A DNA stretch of 64,000 bases from Sepiola atlantica (lineage: Eukaryota > Mollusca > Cephalopoda > Sepiida > Sepiolidae): positions 42,406,263-42,470,262 of the forward strand of contig OY744522.1 of assembly GCA_963556195.1 (NCBI GenBank), given 5' to 3'. A program made the position numbers and the translations under genes. The stretch's first letter is position 1; the number at the start of each line of letters is the position of its first letter. The notes under the pieces are model-generated. The model made no database searches, was not told the origin of the DNA, and worked only from the letters and a program-made list of their open reading frames with translations. This document shows, one piece after another, positions 24,687-34,515 of the stretch.

Positions 24687-25427
24687 AGAAATCACCAGAA
24701 AAATACTACGAAAATCACCAGAAAAATACTACGAAAATCACCAGAACAATACTACGGACATCACCAGAACAATACTACGAGAATTACCAGAACAATACTA
24801 CGAAAATTACCAGAACAATACTACGAGAATTACCAGAAAAATACTACGAAAATCACCAGAACTATACTACGAGAATCACCAGAACAATACTACGAAAATT
24901 ACCAGAACAATACTACGAGAATCACCAGAACAATACTACGAGAATCACCAGAACAATACTACGAGAATCACCAGAACAATACTACGAAAATTACCAGAAC
25001 AATACTACGAGAATCACCAGAACAATACTACGAAAATCACCAGAACAATACTACGAGAATCACCAGAACAATACTACGAGAATCACCAGAACAATACTAC
25101 GAGAATCACCAGAACAATACTACGAGAATCACCAGAACAATACTACGAGAATAACCAGAACAATACTACGAAAATTACCAGAACAATACTACGATAATCA
25201 CCAGAACAATACTACAAAAATCACCAGAACAATACTACGAGAATCACTAGAACAATACTACGAAAATCACCAGAACAATACTACGAGAATCACCAGAACA
25301 ATACTACGAGAATCACCAGAAAAATACTTCGAAAATCACCCGAACAATACTACGAGAATCACCAGAACAATACTACGAAAATCACCAGAACAATACTACG
25401 AGAATCACCAGAACAATACTACGAAAA
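24687..25427. repeat. 23-bp tandem array, about 32 copies
   Basis: Unit 'gaatcaccagaacaatacta' plus 'cga', 23 bp, with sites alternating g/a ('cgagaatc' or 'cgaaaatt'). Stop-free in one phase, producing a 156-codon pseudo-ORF that is an artefact of the repeat. Confidence 0.96.
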
Positions 25428-25454
25428 TTCTCATCCAACTGCAACCCAAACACG

Positions 25455-25660
25455 TCTTATTTAATGTTTCAGAATTTTTTATGTGATGATTTATAATTTG
25501 TATCATTTGAATTATTCGATCTACTATTCTCATCCTGGATGTTATTCTCACAACGTTTCGGCCGATGTAACCTCCGACATTCTCCAGATGCGTCTTGTCG
25601 AACTTGGGAACTTTCATGTCGACCTCGGAAATCTGTACGGAATTTTGAACGGAACCCTAA
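25455..25660 (-). repeat. Dispersed 'aacgtttcggcc' repeat, copy 2, hammerhead-like
   Basis: On the minus strand it reads CTGGAGA, then a stretch with GUCG...CGGC pairing, then CGAAACGTTGTGAGAATAAC. This is close to the CUGANGA...GAAAC layout, but A6 is G and stem III would give GUG, which is not a cleavable NUH. Copies at 19.9 and 27.7 kb. Confidence 0.6.
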
Positions 25661-25677
25661 ATTTAATACTTGCGAAA

Positions 25678-25843
25678 ACATGGCGCAACGGATAAAAGTG
25701 CCATGTTTAATCAGTTCGAAGTGACAGTTTTCTGGAGGTTAAAGGTTCAATCCTCAGTACGGGTGATACTAAGAATAACATTACTAAAAACTTCAAAACC
25801 AGAGCCCCAGTGATTGATGTCCGGTGATCTATCACTAAGCCAC

Positions 25844-25846
<3 letters not shown>
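25678..25846. mobile_element. tRNA-like SINE pieces ending at (TA)n
   Basis: 'tggcgcaacggataaaagtg' resembles an A box and GGTTCAATCCTC a B box on the plus strand, though the spacing of about 60 bp is long. On the minus strand, 25795-25846 reads 'gtggcttagtgatagatcacc', another tRNA-like start. Probably two SINE heads facing each other. Confidence 0.4.

Positions 25847-25898
<52 letters not shown>
25847..25898. repeat. (TA)n microsatellite
   Basis: About 52 bp of TA. Confidence 0.97.
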
Positions 25899-25900
<2 letters not shown>

Positions 25901-26700
25901 TTTTATATATGTATGTATGTGTGTTAGTATTGCTTAAAAATCTCAAGTAGGTATAGTCTCTTTTACTCAAATATTTCGAGGGAAAACACCTTTGTTTTTA
26001 GTCTACGATAAACGTTAGGGCTACTTATGGTAAGAACAAATGTGTTTCCGATCTGACTACTGGTGCTTATTCAGTGTCGGCTTCTCTAAGAAGTTTAAGA
26101 GGTTCCGAATTAACTAGAGTAAATAAACTAACTACGAACTGTGAAGAAAAGAAAGCGATGATGTTAGCTTCCGGCGATATTTGCTTGAAAATCCGAAAAA
26201 AACATATGAGAACGAAAAAAAGAATAAACAGCTATTGTTATGAACGGAGTTTTGTTTTTTTGTGACGACTGTGGTAGAATCTCTTCCACCAAACTCTTTT
26301 AGTATATAGGATGTTAGATGTCGTCTTAAATAAAGTTGTATACGTTTCCTGGTAATTTTGCCCTAGAAATAAAATAGACGATGAAAGCGTCCATCTATGC
26401 TTTAATCGGTCGTCTAGATAAAAGATCTGTTGTCACCTCTCCAGCTTTTATTTGATTGACCACCATACTATTCTGTTACAACAGCCATTGTGGCCGGTTA
26501 TGCCTCTTTGGGTTTGACGTAATCAGGTGTGTACTGGGACAAGATTCTTCTTCATCTTTCGTGTGAATCAAATGACTCTGGTGTTGGTATTAGTTTCCCC
26601 GATGTTTTACAAGTTAGAAATCTTTCAGGAAATACATCAGGTAATTACGGGAAGGACCACGAGAAGTTTGCTAACACCCCTAAGTGAAAGTAGTACTGTG
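25899..26700. other. Noncoding
   Basis: Several 60-odd-codon frames but no recognisable product. Right part probably belongs to the minus-strand SINE described next. Confidence 0.4.
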
Positions 26701-26776
26701 GAACTGACTTGATTCGAACTTGGAACACTCAGGTCTTCAGTCCGTGTCGATATCCACTTAACCACGGTCACCTACC
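26701..26776 (-). pseudogene. tRNA-derived SINE head
   Basis: The minus strand reads 'ggtgaccgtggttaagtgga' (A box TGGTTAAGTGG), 'cggactgaagacctgag' (anticodon-arm-like, with GAA in the loop position) and 'ccaagttcgaatcaa' (B box GTTCGAATC). Spacing is close to a tRNA. The acceptor ends do not pair well, so this is a SINE head, not an active tRNA. Confidence 0.6.
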
Positions 26777-27120
26777 TGGGGCAAGATAAAAAGATGGCAT
26801 GCAAGATACATAGAGTTTTAATAGTATACAACATATCCAGGGATCAAGATGTTCGTCTAGTAGACACGACCCAACGAATAAAGGAATATATATATTTATA
26901 TATATATGTAATTGTAATAAAATGTTTTATTTTCACAAACATAATTTGGCTACACTTTCAGAACATGTTTCAGTCGCAGCATTAATAAGCTCGATATTTT
27001 TAAGTCCACAAGTCCGATATTTATGCGTTCATTTCGTGGAATGAAGACAATTACTCTCTCCGTAAAGGTCACGTGACTAGTGATAACAAATTATATCAAT
27101 ATAAGTGAGAGAGAAAAAGT
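26777..27120. other. AT-rich noncoding
   Basis: Nothing recognised. Confidence 0.5.
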
Positions 27121-27480
27121 GATACATATATATATATATAAGGTTAGTTTGAGATAACCCAAGCAGAGTGCTCAATTATTAAGAAAATTCTGAAATAAGA
27201 GCGTAATATGTATTTCATATGTATTACAGATAATCAGAACAACATCCGTACAGTCGGTTTCACATTCAAACCAAAGAGACCTATAGTTTGTTTCCTATGT
27301 CGGACTTTCTACAGCCTTTGTAAGACATAAACAGAGGCTGAAGACAGTCTGGCATAGCAGTCCACCTATAGTCTCCTCTGTTTGCATTTGAAACTGACGA
27401 TACCGATGTTGTTCTGATCTTCTGTAATACATACATAGATAAATAAATATACATATATATATATATATATATATAATTTT
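27121..27480. mobile_element. Foldback pair of units related to the giant inverted repeat
   Basis: Left arm 'gtattacagataatcagaac', 'aacatccgtacagtcggtttc' is mirrored on the right by 'gaaactgacgataccgatgtt', 'gttctgatcttctgtaatac'. Each arm reads outward as CTG(A/T)AGA...GAAACYGACNGUAC, as in the 18-19.7 kb element. For the right arm, stem I GG/CC plus AACA/UGUU can be formed. Upstream 'cagagtgctcaattattaagaa' also matches 17995-18020. Ends at (TA)n, 27450-27475. Confidence 0.7.
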
Positions 27481-27714
27481 TATTTGTATATCGCTTCCTC
27501 TGAAAGGATATCGAGCCCATTGTGTGTATAAGTTCTATTGTCTTTATTCAGCTCTTTAACTGAACATTATATCAAATCGGTACAGAGCCGAATTAATACA
27601 AAAATGGAAACGACTCAACGTTTTTTTCTGTTTGATAAAGACATCACACATTTTGAATAATAACGATTATGGTTTGTTGGGGGAAAAAACAAACACATTC
27701 TTTCCGCCATTCGC

Positions 27715-27790
27715 CAATGTCAAAATGCACCTGTAGAAGCTCGGATTTTACATCGGCCAAAACGTTGTGACAATAACACCAACGAGGGAA
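27715..27790 (+). repeat. Dispersed 'aacgtttcggcc' repeat, copy 3
   Basis: 'ctgtagaagctcgga', 'ttacatcggccaaaacgttg' and 'tgacaataacacc' match the minus strand of 25455-25660. Confidence 0.65.
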
Positions 27791-28182
27791 ACAGTAATCC
27801 AAACAATCCAAATACTAGAAATTATTGTTAGTCATAGAAAGAAGATAATACTTTTGATATCTATACAATTAAAACCCAACGCAAGTCTGCAATCATTGCT
27901 GTATGTTATGTAAATGACAAAACCCGTCTTGTGTCTGAATGACTTTTACTAACAGTATATAAGGAATTTGAAATATATTAGTTACAGTAAGATTCTTGAC
28001 ACGTTTTCCATTCTAATCGCAGCCTCGTCTTGAAATTTCGTTCTTCTTTGTTTATATGTAATCTAATAATGTTATTTAATGTTATCTAATGTAAATTAAT
28101 TGATTAATAATAGTTTCCAAATTCTAAAGGTATACAAATATTATGAACGCTTACTCGGAAAGATTAATTAACTAAATGTTAA
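27791..28182. other. AT-rich noncoding
   Basis: Nothing recognised. Confidence 0.5.
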
Positions 28183-28662
28183 TTATTCGACCCCCCTCCC
28201 TTCTCCCTTCTCTCTTCTGTTTACAAAAATTCCCCAGGACGGACAGACAGAAAGACAGACAGACAGACAGAGAAGGTGCTCGTTATATTTGAATGGGAGT
28301 GTCTTTACTAATTGGATCGTGGTTTGTATGTAACAAGTAAATCTCATGTCAATAGAATGACGTTGAAATAAATAGCAATCGTTCATCTCTGAATCATTCA
28401 TAATTAAACAATTGCTTGAAAAAAAAACAGATAAAAGTCGTGTAAGAATGTTATCTTTTCTTAGCGTTATCCAACGCATTCTTACTAAACGAATCTGGTC
28501 TTGAAGTTTACAAGCTGCATCTATTTTCGTTATGTTGTATAAGCCTTTATATAATCTTAGACATTCAAGACTTTGTGAAAAGACCAGGCATAAACTGAAG
28601 TTCATTTGTAACGACTCTGGTTGGATTCTAGAAAGGACTGTGAATTTTAGAAACGATTCCAT
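28183..28662 (-). repeat. Diverged interspersed repeat shared with 62.15-62.40 kb
   Basis: 'ggttggattctagaaa' and flanking sequence ('acgattccat', 'taaactgaagttcatttgta') match 62280-62400 in order. The minus-strand 159-codon frame across it is open but not conserved in the second copy, and I see no family motif, so I do not call it a gene. Confidence 0.45.
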
Positions 28663-28699
28663 GGGTTAGGGGCATTTTAGATACTTAAGCGAAAATTAA

Positions 28700-29330
28700 C
28701 TTGGTGTCGGTAATTTCCGGATGTTTACATGAACGACCGGAAAATTCAGATTTATCAAAGCGATAATCAATTTGAACAAGTTAGCACAGTTTATTACATC
28801 TCCCGAAGGAGTAATTCAGTTTTGTTCTTTGACAAAATTTAATCATTCTTTGTGGAGACGTAATAAACTGTGCGAACTCGTTCGAATTCATAATCGCTTA
28901 GATAAATCGACATTTTCCTGCCGTTTACGTAAACATCCGAAAACTATCGACAAAGCCAAAGAAAATAATTAGTGAAAAAACAAACTTTTTCATGCAGAAA
29001 AACACCGTAACCCTAACCCTAACCGTAACCAAGTACTTATCATAATTAGGACCCAACCTAACCCTAACTTTAACCGACGCAAAGCTGATTCTAACTTGGT
29101 TTATGATCTGGATAAGTACCCCCTAACCATAACCCATACCACTAACCCCGTTTTATCACTTGTTCAGTGATACTTTTCTTCAAAAAATAAATTAACGTGT
29201 TAAAAAAAACACATCCAGACTCATTGTACATCAAGCCTCGTTTCGGATTTTTTGGACGCAGGCAACCGATATTTCATTCGGCTTTTTCCGGTCGTATATG
29301 TAAACATCCGGAAACTACTGACATCAAACT
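28700..29330. repeat. Three copies of a near-palindromic 'tccggatgtttacat' repeat around telomere-like DNA
   Basis: 'ttccggatgtttacatgaac' at about 28708(-), 'cgtaaacatccgaaaacta' at about 28927(+) and 'tgtaaacatccggaaactac' at about 29299(+), each with 'ttttcc(g/t)g' upstream. Together they bracket the CCCTAA-like stretch. Confidence 0.6.
29007..29155. repeat. Degenerate interstitial telomere-like repeats
   Basis: 'aaccctaaccctaacc', 'aacctaaccctaac' and 'ctaaccataaccc' are variants of the animal telomere hexamer CCCTAA, interrupted by other sequence. Confidence 0.75.
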
Positions 29331-29639
29331 GAATGTAGCTTGGGTCTTAATCTGCATAAGTACCACATTTTATTTGGGTCTCCTTGTAAAATAATGTAGA
29401 ACATCCGTATTAAATCTCATGTACGTATGTCTAATAGTCTAAAAGTAATTAGTGGTAATCTCTCATATGTAAACAGTTCAAGGCGGCGTTGAATGCATAA
29501 TGGCTGCGGACGATGCGATGGACGATATTCTAGCGTACAACATCATAAACGGGAATTGAAATTTGCCTTTCGGTGAGGTTTTACTTTAGCACCAAATCGT
29601 CGTATCTACATGAAACATCAAAGTATTACCATAGGCGTT

Positions 29640-29850
29640 CGTGTCTCAATAAAAAAAAGGTAGCATTCTCTTCCTGTGTATCTGCTCTGTGGAACAACCT
29701 ACCAAAGGAGGTAGTTACGATGACTACCATATTCAAGTTTAAAGCCGCTTTGGAGAAGCATTCAGACCCTATATATATAACACATCTTCTAACTATCATT
29801 TTACATGACTTGTTGCACTTTGCTAATTGTGCAAATAAATTTGATTAATT
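29640..29850 (+). pseudogene. LINE ORF2 C-terminal fragment
   Basis: The frame contains SSCVSALWNNLPKEVVTMTT followed by IFKFKAALEKH. This matches the WN(S/N)LP...FK..L..H signature near the C-terminus of non-LTR ORF2 proteins. No RT domain is attached. Ends in a stop at 29848. Confidence 0.6.
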
Positions 29851-30557
29851 TGATATATTACTGTAAATGTTTTTTTTCTTGATAGAATAGAAAAGAAAAA
29901 AAGAAAGGTAGACACTCGGTTTAGTACCTATTCTTTCTAAAGCGATCTACATACATAGAAGGTCGTACATGCAAAATGTCATGTTCTTTGCTCTAACAGA
30001 CAAAAAGTAATTAGCAGAAACATAACGAAATGCACATAGTCAACTTTCAGGTTAGGATAACCACCTCTGTTCTCCGTGAGCATGGTATCACTTTTTCTAG
30101 AATATTTTGAAGCTGAGATCATGTATATTAGTTGTTATACTTTTTCATCCGGGATAGACAAGTTATTTTGCCTTTCGGCTAAGAGCAAAGTGTAGCATCT
30201 GTTAATACACTTTATTCAAATATTATTTACAATTACTATCACGTCCCTCTTGCTTTCGAGTGGTAGTACATGCCAGCATCTAATCTATAGGTTAAATAGA
30301 ATTTGTCTGTGGTATTAAACAAGACTGACTTTTTGGCGGGGAACAAAGAGTAGTATCTGTTCTGATATTACATATTATCTTCTCTGTTCTCAGTTAATTC
30401 ATTACTCAGTTCAATCGTTTGTTAAATATAGTGTTTTGATTTTTTTTCATATATCCCACACATCTAAGCAGTTTGAATGATAATCGATGCTATTAAGAAA
30501 TAATCTATTATTAGAATTACAACAGTGAATTGGACACCGATATACAAATGTATGTAG
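29851..30557. other. AT-rich noncoding
   Basis: Nothing recognised. Confidence 0.5.
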
Positions 30558-30560
30558 TAT

Positions 30561-30635
<75 letters not shown>
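30558..30635. repeat. (TA)n microsatellite
   Basis: About 78 bp of TA directly upstream of the compact hammerhead-like unit. Confidence 0.97.
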
Positions 30636-30637
<2 letters not shown>

Positions 30638-30696
30638 GGTTGCCGATGAATGCCTGAGACCCAATTCTCAGTGTACAAAACCGCCGGTTCAACCGT
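30636..30696 (+). ncRNA. Hammerhead-like ribozyme motif, three full stems
   Basis: Stem I: ACGGUUG (30636-30642) pairs with CAACCGU (30690-30696), 7 bp perfect. Core CCGAUGA (U4 to C). Stem II: UGC-CUGAGA pairs with UCUCAG-U-GUA, 9 bp with a bulged U at the same place as in 19612-19680, loop cccaat. Then AAA in place of GAA (G12 to A). Stem III ACC(gcc)GGU, triplet GUU. The helices are intact but two core changes predict low or no activity. Confidence 0.6.
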
Positions 30697-30722
30697 CGTG
30701 GCAATTTCTGGTTCAATAAATA
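30636..30722 (+). mobile_element. Compact unit: hammerhead-like domain plus tail between (TA)n tracts
   Basis: The whole non-TA insert is about 85 bp: the ribozyme-like domain (30636-30696) then 'cgtggcaatttctggttcaataaata' in two parts, then TA again. The tail layout parallels that at 19675-19705. There is no tRNA-like head. Confidence 0.65.
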
Positions 30723-30726
30723 TATA

Positions 30727-30771
<45 letters not shown>
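30720..30771. repeat. (TA)n microsatellite
   Basis: About 50 bp of TA after the compact unit. Confidence 0.95.
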
Positions 30772-30775
<4 letters not shown>

Positions 30776-30786
30776 TTTATATCATT

Positions 30787-30851
30787 TATAAGTATTGTTA
30801 TATATATATACATAGGTATGTATATATGCATAGATATACAAAGATATATAC

Positions 30852-30903
<52 letters not shown>

Positions 30904-30970
30904 GTATATATCTTTGTATATCTATGCATATATACATACCTATGTATATATATATAACAATACTTATAAA
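30787..30970. repeat. Perfect palindrome centred on (TA)n
   Basis: 'tataagtattgtta', 'catgcatagata'-like left arm (with 'tacataggtatgtatatatg', 'tacaaagatatataccaaca') is mirrored exactly by 'tgttggtatatatctttgta', 'catatatacatacctatgta', 'taacaatacttata'. Arms are about 70 bp with about 43 bp of TA between. Confidence 0.95.
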
Positions 30971-30991
30971 TGAATATTAAGTTATGTTTAC

Positions 30992-31034
30992 CTACATACG
31001 CTGGCGTCTGAAGCATTCGCTCTCATCAGTGTAG
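30992..31034 (-). ncRNA. Hammerhead-like motif with degenerate GAA
   Basis: Minus strand. Stem I CUACA/UGUAG (5 bp), core CUGAUGA intact, stem II GAGC(gaau)GCUU, then CAG in place of GAA, stem III ACG(ccag)CGU, triplet GUA. All helices form; two of three GAA bases are changed. Its tail runs left toward the palindrome and (TA)n. Stem I shares UACA/UGUA with the 10.8 and 57.6 kb motifs. Confidence 0.55.
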
Positions 31035-31049
31035 TAAATGATAATTTCA

Positions 31050-31670
31050 GACGGTCACAACGCACAAACACGGTTCACAGAGTCAACGGAGATTCTCCAC
31101 GCTTTCGCTCTATTTCAAGGTCATAGGAAATTATTACGTGATACAGAGAAATTAAGTTATATTCATGCCTAAATACAGCGGGCATCAAACAGCAGACAAT
31201 CTAGAGGGTTCAACGAACGTTATCTGCACCATTATCATAGCTAAGTGACAGTCTGTTTTTAATATCCTCGAACAGTGCTCAACTTGAATTTTAAAATATT
31301 ACGTGTGGATAATCTTTTTCAACGAAGATATGTTCACTACCCTGTATGTTTTTTTCTTCGTAAAAATCATTTTTAACCAACATAATACAAACATAACAAA
31401 CTAAGAAAGAACTCCGATTCCGATACCTGTCTAATAACGAATAAAGAAAGTTTTATATATTTTATAAAGAAAATGTTAATTACTTTTTTTCCTGATAACA
31501 GCCTTTTATTTAATAATTTTTTACATACAAACAAATCTGCTTAATACAAACCTCGATATATGTTACAATAAATTATATTTCTAAACTATATAAGTTAAAA
31601 ATAATTAATTAGAAAGAAATACAAAATTAAATGTACGAATTATAGCTTTCTTTACATTTCTTTGCGTTAA
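31050..31670. other. AT-rich noncoding
   Basis: Nothing recognised. Confidence 0.5.
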
Positions 31671-32182
31671 TCCCAAGCTACGGCGAGGTCTGCAATAATA
31701 AATCTTAGTCACCACTTGGTGCTATCACATGATTGGTCCAGGTGAAGACAGGTTTTACAGAGATCATTGTTCAGAGAATCTGTCCATCTCATCGCCGGCT
31801 TTTCTCTCAATCACTTACTGGCGACTCAACATTAAACATTGACTTTCATCACGGTGTCCTCATCGACGCTCAGCACATGTCCGAACCATCTTAGCTGCCA
31901 TTACCTCATCTTGCTCATCGGATGTCGTAATTACAGAGGTGGTCGACCAGTGTAATTCTCGAGATACAGCGAAGTATTTTAGTTTCAATAACGACGAATC
32001 TCGCTCCAGCTCCCTCGTTACCGGCAAGCACTTGTGTCTGTACGAAGCGAAGGGGCTCACAACAATCTGTTTAAGCTTCGACTTTAAACGGTCGATAATT
32101 TTGCGGTCTCAGAGGATGCCGATGGTTGTGCACCATTTTGACCACGTCGTATTGATTAGCGAAGCGATTTTGCCATAGATAT
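31671..32182 (-). pseudogene. RTE-type LINE ORF2 C-terminal remnant
   Basis: Read on the minus strand across several frames: DRKIIDRLKSKLKQIVV, then SYRHKCLPVTRELERD..LLKLKYF, then RWFGHVLSVDEDTVMKV, then PAMRWTDSLNNDL, LHLDQSCDSTKWWLR and ADPAVAWD. This is the characteristic order of RTE-clade ORF2 C-termini (VALYGSECWPVTKELE; RWYGHVLR; GRPKxRWxDxLxxDL; DRxKWR; ADP). Multiple frameshifts and stops make it a pseudogene. Confidence 0.8.
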
Positions 32183-32239
32183 TGCGGGCGTCGCCGAGAA
32201 CCACCACTTTGTACGATATTGACGATATAAACTGACTAT

Positions 32240-32560
32240 TTTATTTATCTACCTCCCACAGCGGTAAGATGTGACACAAGGTTGGAAAGTGGGATTTGAT
32301 AAACCAGCGCTCGATAAGGTGAGCACTCTGGCCATTAAAAATTGCCTGGGCAGCCCCGTCGGTATTCCCCGGTAGAACGCCTCAGGCGATTAGCAATAAA
32401 CTAACCTCTTCTCAAAGGGTGAGGAGGCAAGGCCTGGAAGGGTGAACCTCCTAGAACTGCACAGGACATACCCATAGACCGGCGTAAATCAAACCACCGA
32501 AGGCCAAGACAATACCAGTCTATGGGGTGTAGTATCCATCGGAACAGATTGTGAAACTAC
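32240..32560 (+). repeat. Interspersed repeat, copy B
   Basis: Collinear with 22690-23000: 'tgtgacacaaggttggaaagtg', 'gcagccccgtcggtattcccc', 'acctcctagaactgcacagga' and 'accagtctatggggtgtagt'. No 5S-like segment follows here. Confidence 0.8.
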
Positions 32561-32985
32561 TGTATCAACACACATAAGCATAAAATCATTTACCAAAATG
32601 ACTGGATTTGGTATCCAATACCCCGGATAACAAAACCTAAATAAACCAAATTCAAATGGACCAAACCATGCTTGGGGAGTAACTAGGCCCGTCTCTTTTA
32701 ATCTACGCACAACATGTCACACTATCGGTAACAATATCGAATTATTTTTTAAATGGGGTTCGCCCTCTTAAGTTAATGTCTTAATTATGGGATGCCCGTG
32801 TCGATGCTTCTACAGGGCAGACCTAAGGGCTGACACATTTTGATTTTTCAGTTCTCCTCTTCTCCTGCGATTAAATTGTTTCGACAGCGCCGAAACCACT
32901 TCCTGGTGTCCCCGCTGGTATTACAATCAGGAAGAGAATATTAGTTTGTTTCTTTCTAGATGCGTCCGCGCATATTTCTGGTAGC
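32561..32985. other. Noncoding
   Basis: Nothing recognised. Confidence 0.45.
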
Positions 32986-34515
32986 ATTGTACGTCGGTCT
33001 TCGGTCTGTCACGCGTAAATTTTAAATGAATTTACATTACTAAACACGTAAATTGAATGGCCGCATCTTATTTTATACGCTGTTCATCGATCAGTCTGTC
33101 AGCTTACATTTCAAATACAATTTTATTTCGTCTGCCACATTTAATTTTTAAATAGCGTTTTTTGGTTTTATGCCTTGTTTGAAGTAATATTTGTGTTGGT
33201 CCGTCCCGCTTAAGATTTAAATAGCATTTTTGTTGGTCTGTCATGCTAAACGTTAACATTGAATCTTTTATTTGTCACGTTTTAATCTGAAATACATTTA
33301 TCGTCGATCTTTAACGATTACGTTTAGAATTGCGTTTTCGTTCGTGTTGTACGATGGTTTGAAATATTATTTTCATTTGTATATAATCAGCGTGTTTGAA
33401 ATAGTTTCGTTTTCTGTCACGCGTAAGTTTAAACTCACATCGTTTTGATTGTCACATTTAAGATTGAAATCAAATTATCATCGATCTTTCACGATTGCCT
33501 TTTGCATGCTTAAGTTTGAAATATCGTTTTCTTTGGTCTGTCACGATTAATTTTTAGATAGCATTTCATTTAGTCTGTCACACTTAATTTTTAAATACCA
33601 TTTTATTTGGTCTGTCACACTTAATTTTTAAATACCATTTCATTTAGTCTGTCACACTTAATTTTTAAATACCATTTCATTTAGTCTGTCACACTTAATT
33701 TTTAAATAGCTTTTTATTTTGTCTGTCACACTTAATTTTTAAATACCATTTCATTTAGTCTGTCACACTTAATTTTTAAATAGCATTTTATTTGGTTTGT
33801 CACGATTAATTTTTATATAGCATTTTATTTGGTCTGTCACACTTAATTTTTAAATAGCATTTTATTTGGTCTGTCACGATTTATTTTTAAATAGCATTTT
33901 ATTTGGTCCGTCACACTTAATATTTAAATAGCTTTTTATTTGGTCTGTCACACTTAATTTTTAAATAGCATTTTATTTGGTTTGTCACAATTAATTTTAT
34001 AATATCATTTTATAACGTATATGTGTGAAGTAGCGCTTTGTTTACCTGTCACGCTTAAGTGTTAAATAGCATTTTCGTATTTCTGTCAGGCTTAAGTTTA
34101 AGATTACATCTTTTGTCCGTCATATTTTTAGTTAAAATATAATTACCGTCAGTCTTTAACGATTACGTTTGAACAAGCGTTTCCGTCTTTCTGTCACGGC
34201 TAAGTTTGAAATAGTAATTTTTATATCACTATTATATTTAAAGTAGGCCTTTTATTGGTCAGTTACGCTTTAGTTTGAAATAGTATTTTCGTTTGTATGT
34301 CACGGTGAAGTTTAAAATGATAACATTTCTTTGCCACGTTTAAGTTTGAAATAAAGTTATCGTTGGTCTTGCTGGTTACGTTTGAAATAGCGTTTATGTT
34401 ATTGTGTCACGCTTATGTTTAAAATAGCATTTTGTTGGTATGTCACATATATGTTTGAAGTTGTATTTCAGTTGGTCTGTCACGTTAAAGTTTAGATAGC
34501 ATTTTCGTTCATGAA
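32986..34515. repeat. Tandem array, about 37-bp core unit with degenerate flanks
   Basis: Core 33530-34000: 'tctgtcacacttaattttta' plus 'aataccatttcatttag', near 37 bp, about 12 copies. Flanks on both sides keep 'ctgtcacg(c)ttaagtttgaaatag' phrases at irregular 50-65 bp spacing, consistent with an older, longer array whose centre has been homogenised. Confidence 0.9.

Noticed and set aside
24684..25154. 156-codon repetitive frame
   Set aside because: Pure translation of the 23-bp satellite; it disappears at the first phase change.
26701..26776. Functional tRNA gene
   Set aside because: Has A- and B-box-like sequences but poorly pairing acceptor ends; fits a SINE head.
28183..28662. 159-codon minus-strand frame
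   Set aside because: Overlaps a dispersed repeat whose second copy (62.15-62.40 kb) does not keep the frame.
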